This document shows positions 38,901-48,000 of a stretch of 64,000 nt of DNA, one piece after another (the first letter of the stretch is position 1; each line of letters starts with the position of its first letter). Both the position numbers and the translations under genes were made by a program. The stretch lies in contig NC_135122.1 of assembly GCF_050908995.1 (NCBI RefSeq), positions 18,702,501 to 18,766,500 of the forward strand. The letters run 5' to 3'. The notes under the pieces were generated by a model. It did not search any database, was not told where the DNA came from, and worked only from the letters and a program-made list of their open reading frames with translations. This stretch comes from Andrena cerasifolii. Taxonomy: Eukaryota > Arthropoda > Insecta > Hymenoptera > Andrenidae.

Positions 38901-40359
38901 AGATCACTATGTCATCCAAGTAGACAAAGAGGTCTGTTCCTTGAAGTCCAGTGAGTGCTTGATCCATGAGGCGTTGAAAAGTGGGTGGTGCATTCTTTAA
39001 TCCGAAAGGCATTCGAGAGAATTCGTAATGTCCATTTGGAGTAGTGAATGCTGTTTTTGCTTTATCTTTCGGATCCATCTCTATTTGATGAAATCCACTA
39101 GCGAGATCAAAGACTGAAAAATATTTAGCTCCTCCTAGTCGATCTAAAATCTCGGTGATTTGAGGTAATGGATATTTATCAGAAATTGTTATTTCGTTGA
39201 GACCGCGGAAATCTATCACCAATCGCCAACGTTTTACTCCATTTTCATCTTCTTTCTTTGGTACGATCCATAAAGGTGAATTATATGGAGATTTAGAAGG
39301 TGTAATTATACCATTTGATAATAAGGCGCTGATTTGTTTTTGAATTTCCTTTTGATGAATGAGAGGATAGCGATATTGTCTCGTATTGATTGGAATATCG
39401 TTAGATGTATGAATTGAATGTTTAAAGTCGGAAGCCTTACCTAGTTTATCTCCAGGAAGATAAAATCGGTCAGGAAATTCTTTAACTAAATTTGTAACAA
39501 AATTTAGTTCCTCCTTGTTCAAATGTTTGGTGTTTAGAGTTTCCAAGATTTTCTGTTTCTTATCTTCGTTAGTTTTAAAATTTAACGGGTGTTCTGCAGC
39601 TGAGTAAAAATCTTCATCTGATGAACTGAAGATATCAAACGGCTCCAATGTTTGCGGTTCTATCTCCACGTCTAGGGGTTCATCGCTGGTGTTTGTTGCC
39701 ATAACGTAGCACTTTCCTTCACTGTTCTTTACAACTGCTTCCCCTATGTACAGATGTTCGAGGGTCTTGATACGTGGTAAATATCCTTCCCTAATCCTTG
39801 GGTTTGTTATTGTTATAGCAATCTGTTGCGACGTCCTAGGTTCAATACGATGTTTGGTAGACGTCGGTAGTTTGTTAGTTTGAGGTATGTCCTGATAATT
39901 TGAAAAACGTAGAGGTCGGGTAGGTTTATTTTTTAATACCAAAGTCCCATGGTAATAGGAAATTTCGGCCTCCTCCTGTTTTAAAAATGGGCTTCCTATT
40001 AGTCCGTCTGCTTCTATTGCAAGCTCTTTTACCACATAGAAAAGTGCGGGAGCTTCGTGGATGTGAAGAATTGTTGTTCCTAATGTATGAATTGGATTAG
40101 TTGTAATTCCAGTTAATTCAATTTCTTCCCGAGAGTTTATCGTAGCATTTTCTCCCAGGGCGGTAATAACTACTAAATTTACGGATGCTCCGCCATCAAT
40201 TAAGAATTCTCCCGTTCCTGACTCCAGTTCTGGAACCTTGGTTTTGATGCGTGGGGCAGGTGCTTCCTTGACGAGGTTTCCTCTTCGAAGCGGACTGTCC
40301 TTTGGCGAGCTTCTTTGTTTCCGCTCATCGTGTCGCCTATACGTTGAGCGCGATCGAAG
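35977..40359 (-). CDS. pol: Pol polyprotein: protease, RT, RNase H, macro-like insert, integrase
   Basis: About 1460 residues, read in the -1 frame from the slippery site. Protease: LIDGGASVNL with the catalytic Asp codon at 40195-40197 (DGG instead of DTG/DSG). Counting from the codon at 40033-40035: RT about 200-440 with FDLASGFHQ at 309-317 and YLDD at 372-375; RNase H D521, E560, D587 and D630; an acidic low-complexity linker about 640-868; a macro-domain-like stretch about 869-995; integrase zinc region H1012, H1019, C1049, C1052; catalytic D1082, D1142 and E1178 (D-35-E); GPY/F motif IGPYQII near 1309-1315. All catalytic positions except the protease variant are canonical and the frame is uninterrupted. 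It ends in TGA sharing ATGA with env. It copies RNA to DNA and integrates it. Confidence 0.95.
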   Translation of the reverse strand, partial: LRSRSTYRRHDERKQRSSPKDSPLRRGNLVKEAPAPRIKTKVPELESGTGEFLIDGGASVNLVVITALGENATINSREEIELTGITTNPIHTLGTTILHIHEAPALFYVVKELAIEADGLIGSPFLKQEEAEISYYHGTLVLKNKPTRPLRFSNYQDIPQTNKLPTSTKHRIEPRTSQQIAITITNPRIREGYLPRIKTLEHLYIGEAVVKNSEGKCYVMATNTSDEPLDVEIEPQTLEPFDIFSSSDEDFYSAAEHPLNFKTNEDKKQKILETLNTKHLNKEELNFVTNLVKEFPDRFYLPGDKLGKASDFKHSIHTSNDIPINTRQYRYPLIHQKEIQKQISALLSNGIITPSKSPYNSPLWIVPKKEDENGVKRWRLVIDFRGLNEITISDKYPLPQITEILDRLGGAKYFSVFDLASGFHQIEMDPKDKAKTAFTTPNGHYEFSRMPFGLKNAPPTFQRLMDQALTGLQGTDLFVYLDDIVIYASSLQEHNIKVKKLLNRLREHGLTLQTNKCQFLRKEVAYLGHIISKEGVRPDPRKLKAVQDFPTPTTQKNIQQFLGLVGYYRRFVPNFTTKAKPLINLLGKGIKFKWTEEQDQSFKQLRNELCQQPILQYPDFSKPFIVTTDASDYAIGAVLSQGDIGSDLPIAYASRSLNKPEKNYSATEKECLAMVYAVRYFRPYIYGTPFTLVTDHRPLLWLHSVKDPTSRLMKWKLRLLEYEYQVVHKSGKTNKNADALSRNPSSACLPLIPRELQDPDFKVQIPKTDANTETIGHRIRQLRRDRENRPKYRETSSSSDEIEDTARGNVQHSPIIHKNRSFPSLSQEVTMPDERQGTINTFSPAANSTQIVPLDKDQTLFDDLISFEEPAENTVIENARNIQQDLFGTPQVSTEVMDEPLQPSINQLPAGATTEVSVEQPPDSRSTQSRVFDRTLDPYPFSTTDTENSNDLDNLEEIPLDQPQKIIISSNTFTAEEGHYVHFISADCNLVNPVGKLLLDTEMINKPNLLAAQPKKGRVITTDNGSFKTFSIIVSDNFFDNIKRGDVLNGLKTLQHTLDQNQIKSFRISATGDLHKIPSNEFVKILEEVFIGTCLQITLCNCIITTPSEEDRQHIICEAHDSLIGGHKGVTKTYKRIRSKFYWPQMRNDIQDYIRRCQSCQEQKLVRAKTRQPMLITDTPIGAFDKISLDTVGPLPITPSGNRHILTIQDNLTKYCVAVAIPNIRAATIADAFARHFIAIYGTPRAILTDKGTSFIGTLMTNLSEIFKIKQITTSGYRPQTNGSLERSHIVLTEYLKHYMDNYEDWDLLIPFAMFSYNTSVHEATNFTPYELIFGKPAREPSSFPTGEKLKSFGDYLIELITHMTNIRNIASDNLNKAKIRSKNYYDAHARPATFNKGDSVYVLKEPRTSKFDPHYIGPYQIIDVTDLNNVVLRTHNKLITKHQDKLKHAYSPFTAENQP
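35994..36011 (-). promoter_or_regulatory. Candidate 3' splice site for env mRNA
   Basis: Minus-strand CCTACTCTCCATTCACAG, a pyrimidine-rich tract ending in AG at 35994, 13 bases before the env ATG. Gypsy-class env is made from a spliced RNA (family knowledge), so the position is as expected. The matching donor was not located. Confidence 0.5.
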
Positions 40360-41426
40360 TTTAAAGACTTGTTAGATTCGACAGATGAATCTCGCGAGTC
40401 TCGTTGATATCTCGGACTACGCGGATGTTTCCTACAGGATTTTCCGTCATGTCCGGTCGTACCGCAATGCCAGCAGTATAAACTCGGCTTGCGATTTTTA
40501 TCGGGATTTTTTAAGATGGAATAATGTTTTTCTCCATCATCTGCGTACGATGTGTCGGAGCGATAAGAAGGGGATTTCGAGGGGCTCCGGTGACGCAAAG
40601 TCCAGGCCGTCGTACGTGTCCGTCCTTCTCGTTCCTCTTCAAAACCAGATGTTCTTGTAGACCGATCCCTGTTTTCGTCGTACCTACTTGGAGAATGTGG
40701 ATACGACACTTGACGGTCGTTGTGGCGAGAATCTTCAGCGTAATGTTCTCGACGAGACCACCTGGAGGGTGAATCATTACGGGGCGACTGTCGCCGATTC
40801 CTTAATTTTCTGTCTATCTGGAGCACGGCGTCGTAAGCTTGTTCAAGTGTTTTGATGTCTTGAGTTTGAGCCGACACTTTCCAGGAAATTCGATCTGGTA
40901 AACCATCGATGAAGTTTTCTTTAACGTCCTTTTCCATTTCTTTGACGAAGTCTTCAGCATGATCCAGATATCTTTCCCGAATAGCTCCGCGCGCACAATA
41001 AACGAGATGACTGGTCCTGTCGACGTATTGTCGCAGACTTTCTCCTTCACGAATATGTAATTTCGCGATTTCTACTTGGAAGTATGACAAACTTCTTCCC
41101 GGCGCGAATCTCTTTTTCAAATATTGGACTAATGTCTTAACAGAGTTGAAATTGTGCTCTAACGTGCACCTACGTGCCGGACCGATCAGTTTTGTTAAAA
41201 TTATCGCAAGATACTCAGCTTCCGTACCCTCAGGAATCAAAGTTAACCCGTCTTTCACATTTTGTGCAAAGCGCGTCAAGGGTGGACTTTCACCGTCGAA
41301 GGTTGGAATTGACATAGTAATGTTCTGTATACATGTCCGTTGCGTCAAAAGCGACATTGAGTTTGCAATTGAAACTGTCAGGTTCATAATGTCGTTAGAA
41401 GAGACGTTAGCCTGTGTGCTTGTCAT
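40200..41426 (-). CDS. gag: Gag polyprotein with CCHC zinc knuckle
   Basis: A 408-residue structural protein expected to form the particle and bind genomic RNA. The N-terminal ~210 residues are mostly hydrophobic/charged and helical in character, consistent with capsid. Residues 205-300 are rich in Arg, Ser and SP/RS pairs. A single zinc knuckle uses C318, C321, H326 and C331 (C-x2-C-x4-H-x4-C), the retroviral nucleocapsid spacing; classical gypsy Gag lacks such a knuckle (family knowledge). The start is a true ATG, the first after the leader. The last ~50 codons overlap the pol frame, and a T-TTA-AAC slippery site lies at codons 354-356. Short C-terminal tail; no break seen. Confidence 0.93.
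   Translation of the reverse strand: MTSTQANVSSNDIMNLTVSIANSMSLLTQRTCIQNITMSIPTFDGESPPLTRFAQNVKDGLTLIPEGTEAEYLAIILTKLIGPARRCTLEHNFNSVKTLVQYLKKRFAPGRSLSYFQVEIAKLHIREGESLRQYVDRTSHLVYCARGAIRERYLDHAEDFVKEMEKDVKENFIDGLPDRISWKVSAQTQDIKTLEQAYDAVLQIDRKLRNRRQSPRNDSPSRWSRREHYAEDSRHNDRQVSYPHSPSRYDENRDRSTRTSGFEEEREGRTRTTAWTLRHRSPSKSPSYRSDTSYADDGEKHYSILKNPDKNRKPSLYCWHCGTTGHDGKSCRKHPRSPRYQRDSRDSSVESNKSLNFDRAQRIGDTMSGNKEARQRTVRFEEETSSRKHLPHASKPRFQNWSQERENS
40304..40365 (-). promoter_or_regulatory. -1 frameshift signal (T TTA AAC) with possible pseudoknot
   Basis: TTTAAAC at 40359-40365 is in gag phase as T TTA AAC, a canonical X-XXY-YYZ heptamer. The pol frame has a TAA just upstream (about 40371) and is open from there on. 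After an 8-base spacer comes stem 1: CGCTCA (40345-40350) with TGAGCG (40322-40327). Loop bases GGCGA (40333-40337) can pair with downstream TCGCC (40304-40308), giving an H-type pseudoknot. Heptamer, frame and spacer are read directly; the fold is inferred. Confidence 0.75.
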
Positions 41427-41542
41427 TTTGAAACTTTCTTAAGTGACTTGACTAGCGAAAACTAGTATATTGTCAATAATAAATTACGAGTGATTTTAAC
41501 GTATTTAAAAACCAAAGTTTACGGCGATTCTAATGCAGTAGG
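41427..41542 (-). other. Leader between PBS and gag
   Basis: 116 bp of AT-rich non-coding sequence. I see one small hairpin (ACTAG and CTAGT around CGAAAA, near 41446-41461) and no convincing splice donor. Packaging signals usually lie here, but none is recognisable by eye. Confidence 0.6.
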
Positions 41543-41560
41543 ATCCCACCGCTGTCACCA
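41543..41560 (-). other. Primer binding site, tRNA-Leu type
   Basis: On the minus strand, four bases (GAAC) after the LTR end, TGGTGACAGCGGTGGGAT begins with the TGG that pairs with tRNA CCA. Its complement reads CCCAC (T-stem 3' strand), CGCTGTC (acceptor), A, CCA, which fits an animal tRNA-Leu. Complementarity stopping 18 bases in agrees with arrest at the methylated A58. The exact isoacceptor is not determined. Confidence 0.75.
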
Positions 41561-41653
41561 GTTCTGTTACGAGCCGGGGCTGCGGCAATGCGAGAGGCCG
41601 GCGAGAAGGGTATTTCCCAAGGAATATGGTTAACGAATTTGTTAGTAAGGTGC

Positions 41654-42135
41654 GCGGACGAACCTGATGCGAAATCAGGGAGCCGCTTGGATTATTGACG
41701 GCGAGGACGAACCTGATGCGAAATCAGGGAGCCTCTAGGAATGGAGTCAAGCGCGGACGAACCTGATTTGAAATCAGGGAGCCGCAGGAGGGTGAAACGT
41801 CGTGAACGAACCCGATGCGAAATCGGGGTGTCACTAGGATGATGTTCACAGACGAACTCGACGCGAAGTCGAGGAGCTGTTAGGAGGTTGGATTATTCAC
41901 AGACGAACCTGGTGCGAAACCAGGGAGCTGTTCGGAGGTTGGTAGACTTACAGACGAACCTGGTGCGAAACCAGGGAGCTGTAGGATACGGACGAACCTG
42001 ATGCGAAATCAGGGAGCCGTAGGAGGGTTAAACGTGGACGAACCCGATGCGAAATCGGGGAGCCACTAGGTTGGTAAAATTCCTTTATTTGGATGAAAGG
42101 TTGCTAACTAACCTGATGCTAGATCAGGGAGTCGC
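41654..42135. repeat. Array of covarying hairpins, 5' LTR copy
   Basis: Nine or ten interrupted repeats, each (plus strand) outer stem of 4 bp, ACGAA, inner stem of 6 bp, GCGAA loop, inner stem, GAG, outer stem. Stems change together. Inner left arms are CCTGAT, CCCGAT, CTCGAC and CCTGGT, each with its exact complement. Outer stems are GCGG/CCGC, GAGG/CCTC, GTGA/TCAC, ACAG/CTGT, ACGG/CCGT and GTGG/CCAC. The unpaired parts are almost constant. In element-sense RNA the loops read CUC, UUCGC and UUCGU. The array lies in the predicted U5/leader of genomic RNA. Function is unknown; packaging, translation control, Gag binding or a DNA-level role are all possible. Confidence 0.9.
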
Positions 42136-42169
42136 GGGAAATGTTATTAATGCCTCGTAACTCTTAATT

Positions 42170-42205
42170 TTTATTTGATACAACTCGAGCGGTAAAGTTG
42201 TATCA
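42170..42205 (-). promoter_or_regulatory. Hairpin abutting AATAAA polyadenylation signal (5' LTR copy)
   Basis: A perfect 10-bp stem (TGATACAACT with AGTTGTATCA, 10-base loop) is followed directly, in element sense, by AATAAA (42170-42175). This is the upstream-LTR copy, where a retroelement must avoid early polyadenylation. The arrangement resembles the poly(A) hairpin of retroviral R regions. Confidence 0.65.
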
Positions 42206-42594
42206 GTGGGTGAGCGCTACTAAGTTTATAAGGATCGCTGGGTAAAAGATGGGTTTTAACGAATCAACTCGATTTAGAAGTGAACACCATTCGTGTATTC
42301 AAGATTAGTTGGTACAAATGTGAATGTCGCGGTTAAATAGTGTAATAAATGTGTGAAAATTACCACTAATTTGCTCGGTGTTGACGCACTGGCGATGCGG
42401 GGCGTACGAGCGGCTATTACAAAGTGCCCAATAGAATGTAAACCGAACTCGCGGATTCTATGGGGTCAACTATGATTCCGACAGAGACTTTAGCTCGATC
42501 TTACTGAATTCAACCGACTCGGTACGAGCGTGACACAACGTTACTCTACGCGTAACTGTACTGCTTTTAACCGCAGAGGGTAGAAACCAAAGGG

Positions 42595-42602
42595 TTTATA
42601 TA
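42595..42602 (-). promoter_or_regulatory. U3 TATA box (TATATAAA)
   Basis: Minus-strand TATATAAA in the 5' LTR; the 3' LTR copy is 32942-32949. It is the only strong TATA match in the LTR and sits upstream of the AATAAA hairpin, as expected for a U3-R-U5 order. The start site is estimated about 31 bases downstream (near 42571). No strong insect initiator is visible exactly there; a GCAGTA sequence lies about 9 bases further on. Confidence 0.65.
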
Positions 42603-42686
42603 GTCCCAAAAATGAGTGGGGATGCATTTGAAATTTCCATATAAGGAAATTCTTCGGGGTCGTCGTCGTGTCACTCCCGTTCCCAT

Positions 42687-42717
42687 GGTCGTGATCCAGA
42701 TGGTCGAGATCATGACC
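42687..42717. promoter_or_regulatory. Imperfect palindrome in U3, upstream of TATA
   Basis: GGTCGTGATC and GATCATGACC form arms matching at 9 of 10 positions around an 11-base spacer, about 85-115 bp upstream of the TATA box. The 3' LTR copy is 33034-33064. The position suits a dimeric transcription-factor site or enhancer; no factor is assigned. Confidence 0.4.
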
Positions 42718-42830
42718 CCCCTTAGTGGTATGTGATAAGCAAAAGGATTTTTAGGGCGTTTTCCCTTCGTAGACGCGAGCTCGAAAAGTGGTTGAGAGCG
42801 GCGTATGGGGAAAAATCCACATACGTAACA

Positions 42831-42834
42831 CTGA
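42831..42834. repeat. Target site duplication, right copy (CTGA)
   Basis: CTGA immediately follows the GTAACA end of the right LTR and matches 31908-31911. Confidence 0.9.
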
Positions 42835-45058
42835 TATTGCAAAACCGATATTGAAAAACCGATATTGAAACAGCGATATTGAAAAACCGATATTGAAACC
42901 GATATTAGAACCGATATTGAAAAACCGATAATGAAAAACCGATATTGAAAAACCGATATTGAAAAACCGATATTGAAAAACCAATATTGAAAAACCGATA
43001 TTGAAAAACTGATATCGAAAAACTGATATTGCAAAACCGATATTGAAAAACTGATATCGAAAAACCGATATTGCAAAACCGATATTGAAACCGATATTAG
43101 AATCGATATTGAAAAACCGATATTGAAACAGCGATATTGAAAAACCGATATTGAAACCGATATTAGAACCGATATTGAAAAACCGATAATGAAAAACCGA
43201 TATTGAAAAACCGATATCGAAAAACTGATATTGCAAAACCGATATTGAAAAACTGATATTGAAACCGATATTAGAACCGATATTGAAAAACCGATATTGA
43301 AAAACCGATATTGAAAAACCGATATTGAAAAACTGATATCGAAAAACTGATATTGCAAAACCGATATTGAAAACCCGATTTTGAAACCGATATTAGAACC
43401 GATATTGAAAAACCGATATTGAAAAACCAATATTGAAAAACCGATATTGAAAAACCGATATTGAAAAACCGATATTGAAAAACCGATATTGAAAAACCAA
43501 TATTGAAAAACCGATATTGAAAAACTGATATCGAAAAACTGATATTGCAAAGCCGATATTGAAAAACCGATATTGAAAAACCGATATTGAAAAACCGATA
43601 TTGAAACAGCGATATTGAAAACTGATATCGAAAAACTGATATTGCAAAACCGATATTGAAAAACTGATATTGAAACCGATATTAGAACCGATATTGAAAA
43701 ACCGATATTGAAAAACCGATATTGAAAAACTGATATCGAAAAACTGATATTGCAAAACCGATATCGAAAAACCGATATTGAAACCGATATTAGAACCGAT
43801 ATTGAGAAGCCGATATTGAAAAACCAATATTGAAAAACCGATATTGAAAAACTGATATCGAAAAACTGATATCGAAAAACTGATATTGAAAAATCGATAT
43901 TGAAACAGCGATATTGAAAAACCGATATTAGAACCGATGTTGAAAAACCGATATTGAAAAACTGATATCGAAAAACTGATATTGAAAAACTGATATCGAA
44001 AAACTGATATTGCAAAACCGATATCGAAAAACCGATATTGAAACCGATATTAGAACCGATATTGACAAGCCGATATTGAAAAACCGATATTGAAAAACCA
44101 ATATTGCAAAACCGATATTGAAAACCCGATTTTGAAACCGATATTAGAACCGATATTGAAAAGCCGATATTGAAAAACCGATATTGAAAAACCGATATTG
44201 AAAAACCAATATTGAAAAACCGATATTGAAAAACTGATATTGCAAAAGCGATATTAAAAAACCGATATTGAAAAACCGATATTGAAACAGCGATATTGAA
44301 AAACCGATATTGAAACCGATATTAGAACCGATATTGAAAAACCGATAATGAAAAACCGATATTGAAAAACCGATATTGAAAAACCAATATTGAAAAACCG
44401 ATATTGAAAAACCGATATTGAAAAACCAATATTGAAAAACCGGTATTGAAAAACTGATATCGAAAAACTGATATTGCAAAACCGATATTGAAAACCGATA
44501 TTGAAAAACCGATATTGAAAAACCGATATTGAAAAACTGATATCGAAAAACTGATATTGCAAAACCGATATTGAAACCGATATTAGAACCGATATTTAAA
44601 ATTCGATATTGAAAAACCGATATTGAAAAACCGATATCGAAAAACTGATATTGCAAAACCGATATTGAAAACCCGATTTTGAAACCGATATTGAAAAACC
44701 GATATTGAAAATCCGATATTGAAAAACCGATATTGAAAAACCAATATTGAAAAACCGATATTGAAAAACTGATATCGAAAAACTGATATTGCAAAACCGA
44801 TATTGAAAAACCGATATTGAAAAACCGATATTGAAAAACCAGTATTGAAAAACCGATATTGAAAAACTGAAATCGAAAAACTGATATTGCAGACCCGATA
44901 TCGAAAAACCGATATTGAAACCGATATTAGAACCGATATGGAAAAGCCGATATTGAAAAACCGATATTGAAAAACCAATATTGAAAAACCGATATTGATA
45001 AACTGATATTGAAAAACCAATATTGAAAAACCGATATTGAAAAACTGATATCGAAAAA

Positions 45059-45062
45059 CTGA
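45059..45062. other. Empty-site paralogue of the insertion point
   Basis: Satellite at about 44881-45062 matches the left flank of the element (31731-31911), including the rare AGACCCGATATCG and ACCGATATGG units. After a single CTGA it continues (TATTGCAAAACCGATATTG...AAACAGCG) in the same unit order as the right flank at 42835-42900. It therefore shows the uninterrupted sequence and independently confirms the insertion point and the CTGA duplication. Confidence 0.8.
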
Positions 45063-48000
45063 TATTGCAAAACCGATATTGAAAAACCGATATTGAAACA
45101 GCGATATTGAAAAACCGATATTGAAACCGATATTAGAACCGATATTGAAAAACCGATAATGAAAAACCGATATTGAAAAACCGATATTGAAAAACCGATA
45201 TTGAAACCGATATTAGAACCGATATTGAAAAACCGATAATGAAAAACCGATATTGAAAAACCAATATTGAAAAACCGATATTGAAAAACCGATATTGAAA
45301 CAGCGATATTGAAAAACCGATATTGAAACCGATATTAGAACCGATATTGAAAAACCGATAATGAAAAACCGATATTGAAAAACCGATATTGAAAAACCAA
45401 TATTGAAAAACCGATATTGAAAAACCGATATCGAAAAACCAATATTGAAAAACCGATATTGAAAAACCGATATTGAAAAACTGATATCGAAAAACTGATA
45501 TTGCAAAACCGATATTGAAAAACTGATATTTGATAACCGATACTGAAAAACCGATATTGAAACCGCTATTAGAACCGCTATTGAAAATTCGATATTGAAA
45601 AACCGATATTGAAACAGCGATATTGAAAAACCGATATCGTAAAACTGATATTGCAAAACCGATATTGAAAACCCGATTTTGAAACCGATATTAGAACCGA
45701 TATTGAAAAGTCGATATTGAAAAACCGATATTGAAAAACCGATATTGAAAAACCAATATTGAAAAACCGATATTGAAAAACTGATATTGCAAAAGCGATA
45801 TTGAAAAACCGATATTGAAAAACCGATATTGAAACAGCGATATTGAAAAACCGATATTGAAACCGATATTAGAACCGATATTGAAAAACGGATAATGAAA
45901 AACCGATATTGAAAAACCGATATTGAAAAACCAATATTGAAAAACCGATATTGAAAAACCGATATCGAAAAACCAATATTGAAAAACCGATATTGAAAAA
46001 CTGATATCGAAAAACTGATATTGCAAAACCGATATCGAAAAACCGATATTGAAACCGATATTAGAACCGATATTGACAAGCCGATATTGAAAAACCGATA
46101 TTGAAAAACCAATATTGAAAAACCGATATTGATAAACTGATATTGAAAAACTGATATTTGATAACCGATACTGAAAAACCGATATTGAAACCGATATTAG
46201 AACCGATATTGAAAAACCGATATTGAAAAACCGATATTGAAAAACCGATATTGAAAAACCAATATTGAGAAACCGATATTGAAAAACTGATATCGAAAAA
46301 CGGATATTGCAAAACCGATATTGAAAAACCGATATTGAAAAACCGATATTGAAACAGCGATATTGAAAACTGATATCGAAAAACTGATATTGCAAAACCG
46401 ATATTGAAAAACTGATATCGAAACCGACATTAGAACCGATATTGAAAAACCGATATTAGAACCGATATTGAAAAACCGATATTGAAAAACCGATATTGAA
46501 AAACCGATATTGAAAAACTGATATCGAAAAACTGATATTGCAAAACCGATATTGAAAAACTGATATTTGATAACCGATACTGAAAAACCGATATTGAAAC
46601 CGCTATTAGAACCGCTATTGAAAATTCGATATTGAAAAACCGATATTGAAACAGCGATATTGAAAAACCGATATCGAAAAACGGATATTGCAAAACCGAT
46701 ATTGAAAACCCGATTTTGAAACCGATATTAGAACCGATATTGAAAAGCCGATATTGAAAAACCGATATTGAAAAACCGATATTGAAAAACCAATATTGAA
46801 AAACCGATATTGAAAAACTGATATTGCAAAAGCGATATTGAAAAACCGATATTGAAAAACCGATATTGAAACAGCGATATTGAAAAACCGATATTGAAAA
46901 ACTGATATCGAAAAACTGATATTGCAAAACCGATATTGAAAAACTGATATTTGATAACCGATACTGAAAAACCGATTTTGAAACCGCTATTAGAACCGCT
47001 ATTGAAAATTCGATATTGAAAAACCGATATTGAAACAGCGATATTGAAAAACCGATATCGAAAAACTGATATTGCAAAACCGATATTGAAAACCCGATTT
47101 TGTAACCGATATTAGAACCGATATTGAAAAGTCGATATTGAAAAACCGATATTGAAAAACCGATATTGAAAAACCAATATTGAAAAACCGATATTGAAAA
47201 ACTGATATTGCAAAAGCGATATTGAAAAACCGATATTGAAAAACCGATATTGAAACAGCGATATTGATAAACCGATATTGAAACCGATATTAGAACCGAT
47301 ATTGAAAAACGGATAATGAAAAACCGATATTGAAAAACCGATATTGAAAAACCAATATTGAAAAACCGATATTGAAAAACCGATATCGAAAAACCAATAT
47401 TGAAAAACCGATATTGAAAAACTGATATCGAAAAACTGATATTGCAAAACCGATATTGAAAAACCGATATTGAAAAACCGATATTGAAAAACCGATATTG
47501 AAAAACTGATATCGAAAAACTGATATTGCAAAACCGATATTGAAACCGATATTAGAACCGATATTGAAATTTCGATATTGAAAAACCGATATTGAAACAG
47601 CGATATTGAAAAACCGATATCGAAAAACTGATATTGCAAAACCGATATTGAAAACCCGATTTTGAAACCGATATTGAAAAACCGATATTGAAAAACCGAT
47701 ATTGAAACCGATATTAGAACCGATATTGAAAAAACGATAATGAAAAACCGATATTGAAAAACCGATATTGAAAAACCGATATTGAAAAACTGATATCGAA
47801 AAACTGATATTGCAGAACCGATATCGAAAAACCGATATTGAAACCGATATTAGAACCGATATGGAAAAGCCGATATTGAAAAACCGATATTGAAAAACCA
47901 ATATTGAAAAACCGATATTGATAAACTGATATTGAAAAACCAATATTGAAAAACCGATATTGAAAAACTGATATCGAAAAACTGATATTGCAAAACCGAT

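Larger units (their letters stand above)
31912..42830 (-). mobile_element. Intact errantivirus-type LTR retroelement inserted in satellite
   Basis: An element of 10919 bp on the minus strand with two equal-length LTRs (1266 bp), terminal TGTTAC/GTAACA inverted repeats and a 4-bp CTGA target duplication. Internal order in element sense is PBS, gag, pol, env, a fourth ORF, polypurine tract. Integrase lies after RNase H, which defines the Ty3/Gypsy superfamily. Env plus the GPY/F integrase tail place it with errantiviruses, insect endogenous retroviruses. I count four mismatches between the LTRs and see no stop or frameshift inside any ORF, so the copy is young and may be functional. It is longer than classical gypsy (about 7.5 kb, family knowledge) because of long LTRs, a long RNase H-integrase linker and the extra ORF. 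Confidence 0.95.
41565..42830 (-). repeat. 5' LTR (right)
   Basis: A 1266-bp repeat, upstream LTR in element sense, matching 31912-33177 at a constant offset of 9653 bp with four substitutions. It supplies the promoter for genomic RNA. From the TATA position, transcription should start near 42570 and give a leader of roughly 1.1 kb before the gag ATG. That leader would contain the whole hairpin array. Confidence 0.97.

Noticed and set aside
40033..40035. GTG at 40033-40035 as the pol start
   Set aside because: The frame is open upstream through the protease active site to the slippery heptamer, so translation enters by frameshift.
36728..41442. Other ORFs antisense to or out of frame with pol and gag
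   Set aside because: Overlap well-supported gag and pol; no motifs.
42567..44015. 482-residue frame crossing the right satellite/LTR border (and a similar one at 42751-43236)
   Set aside because: Satellite frame read through into the U3 region of the 5' LTR; the LTR part has no protein resemblance.
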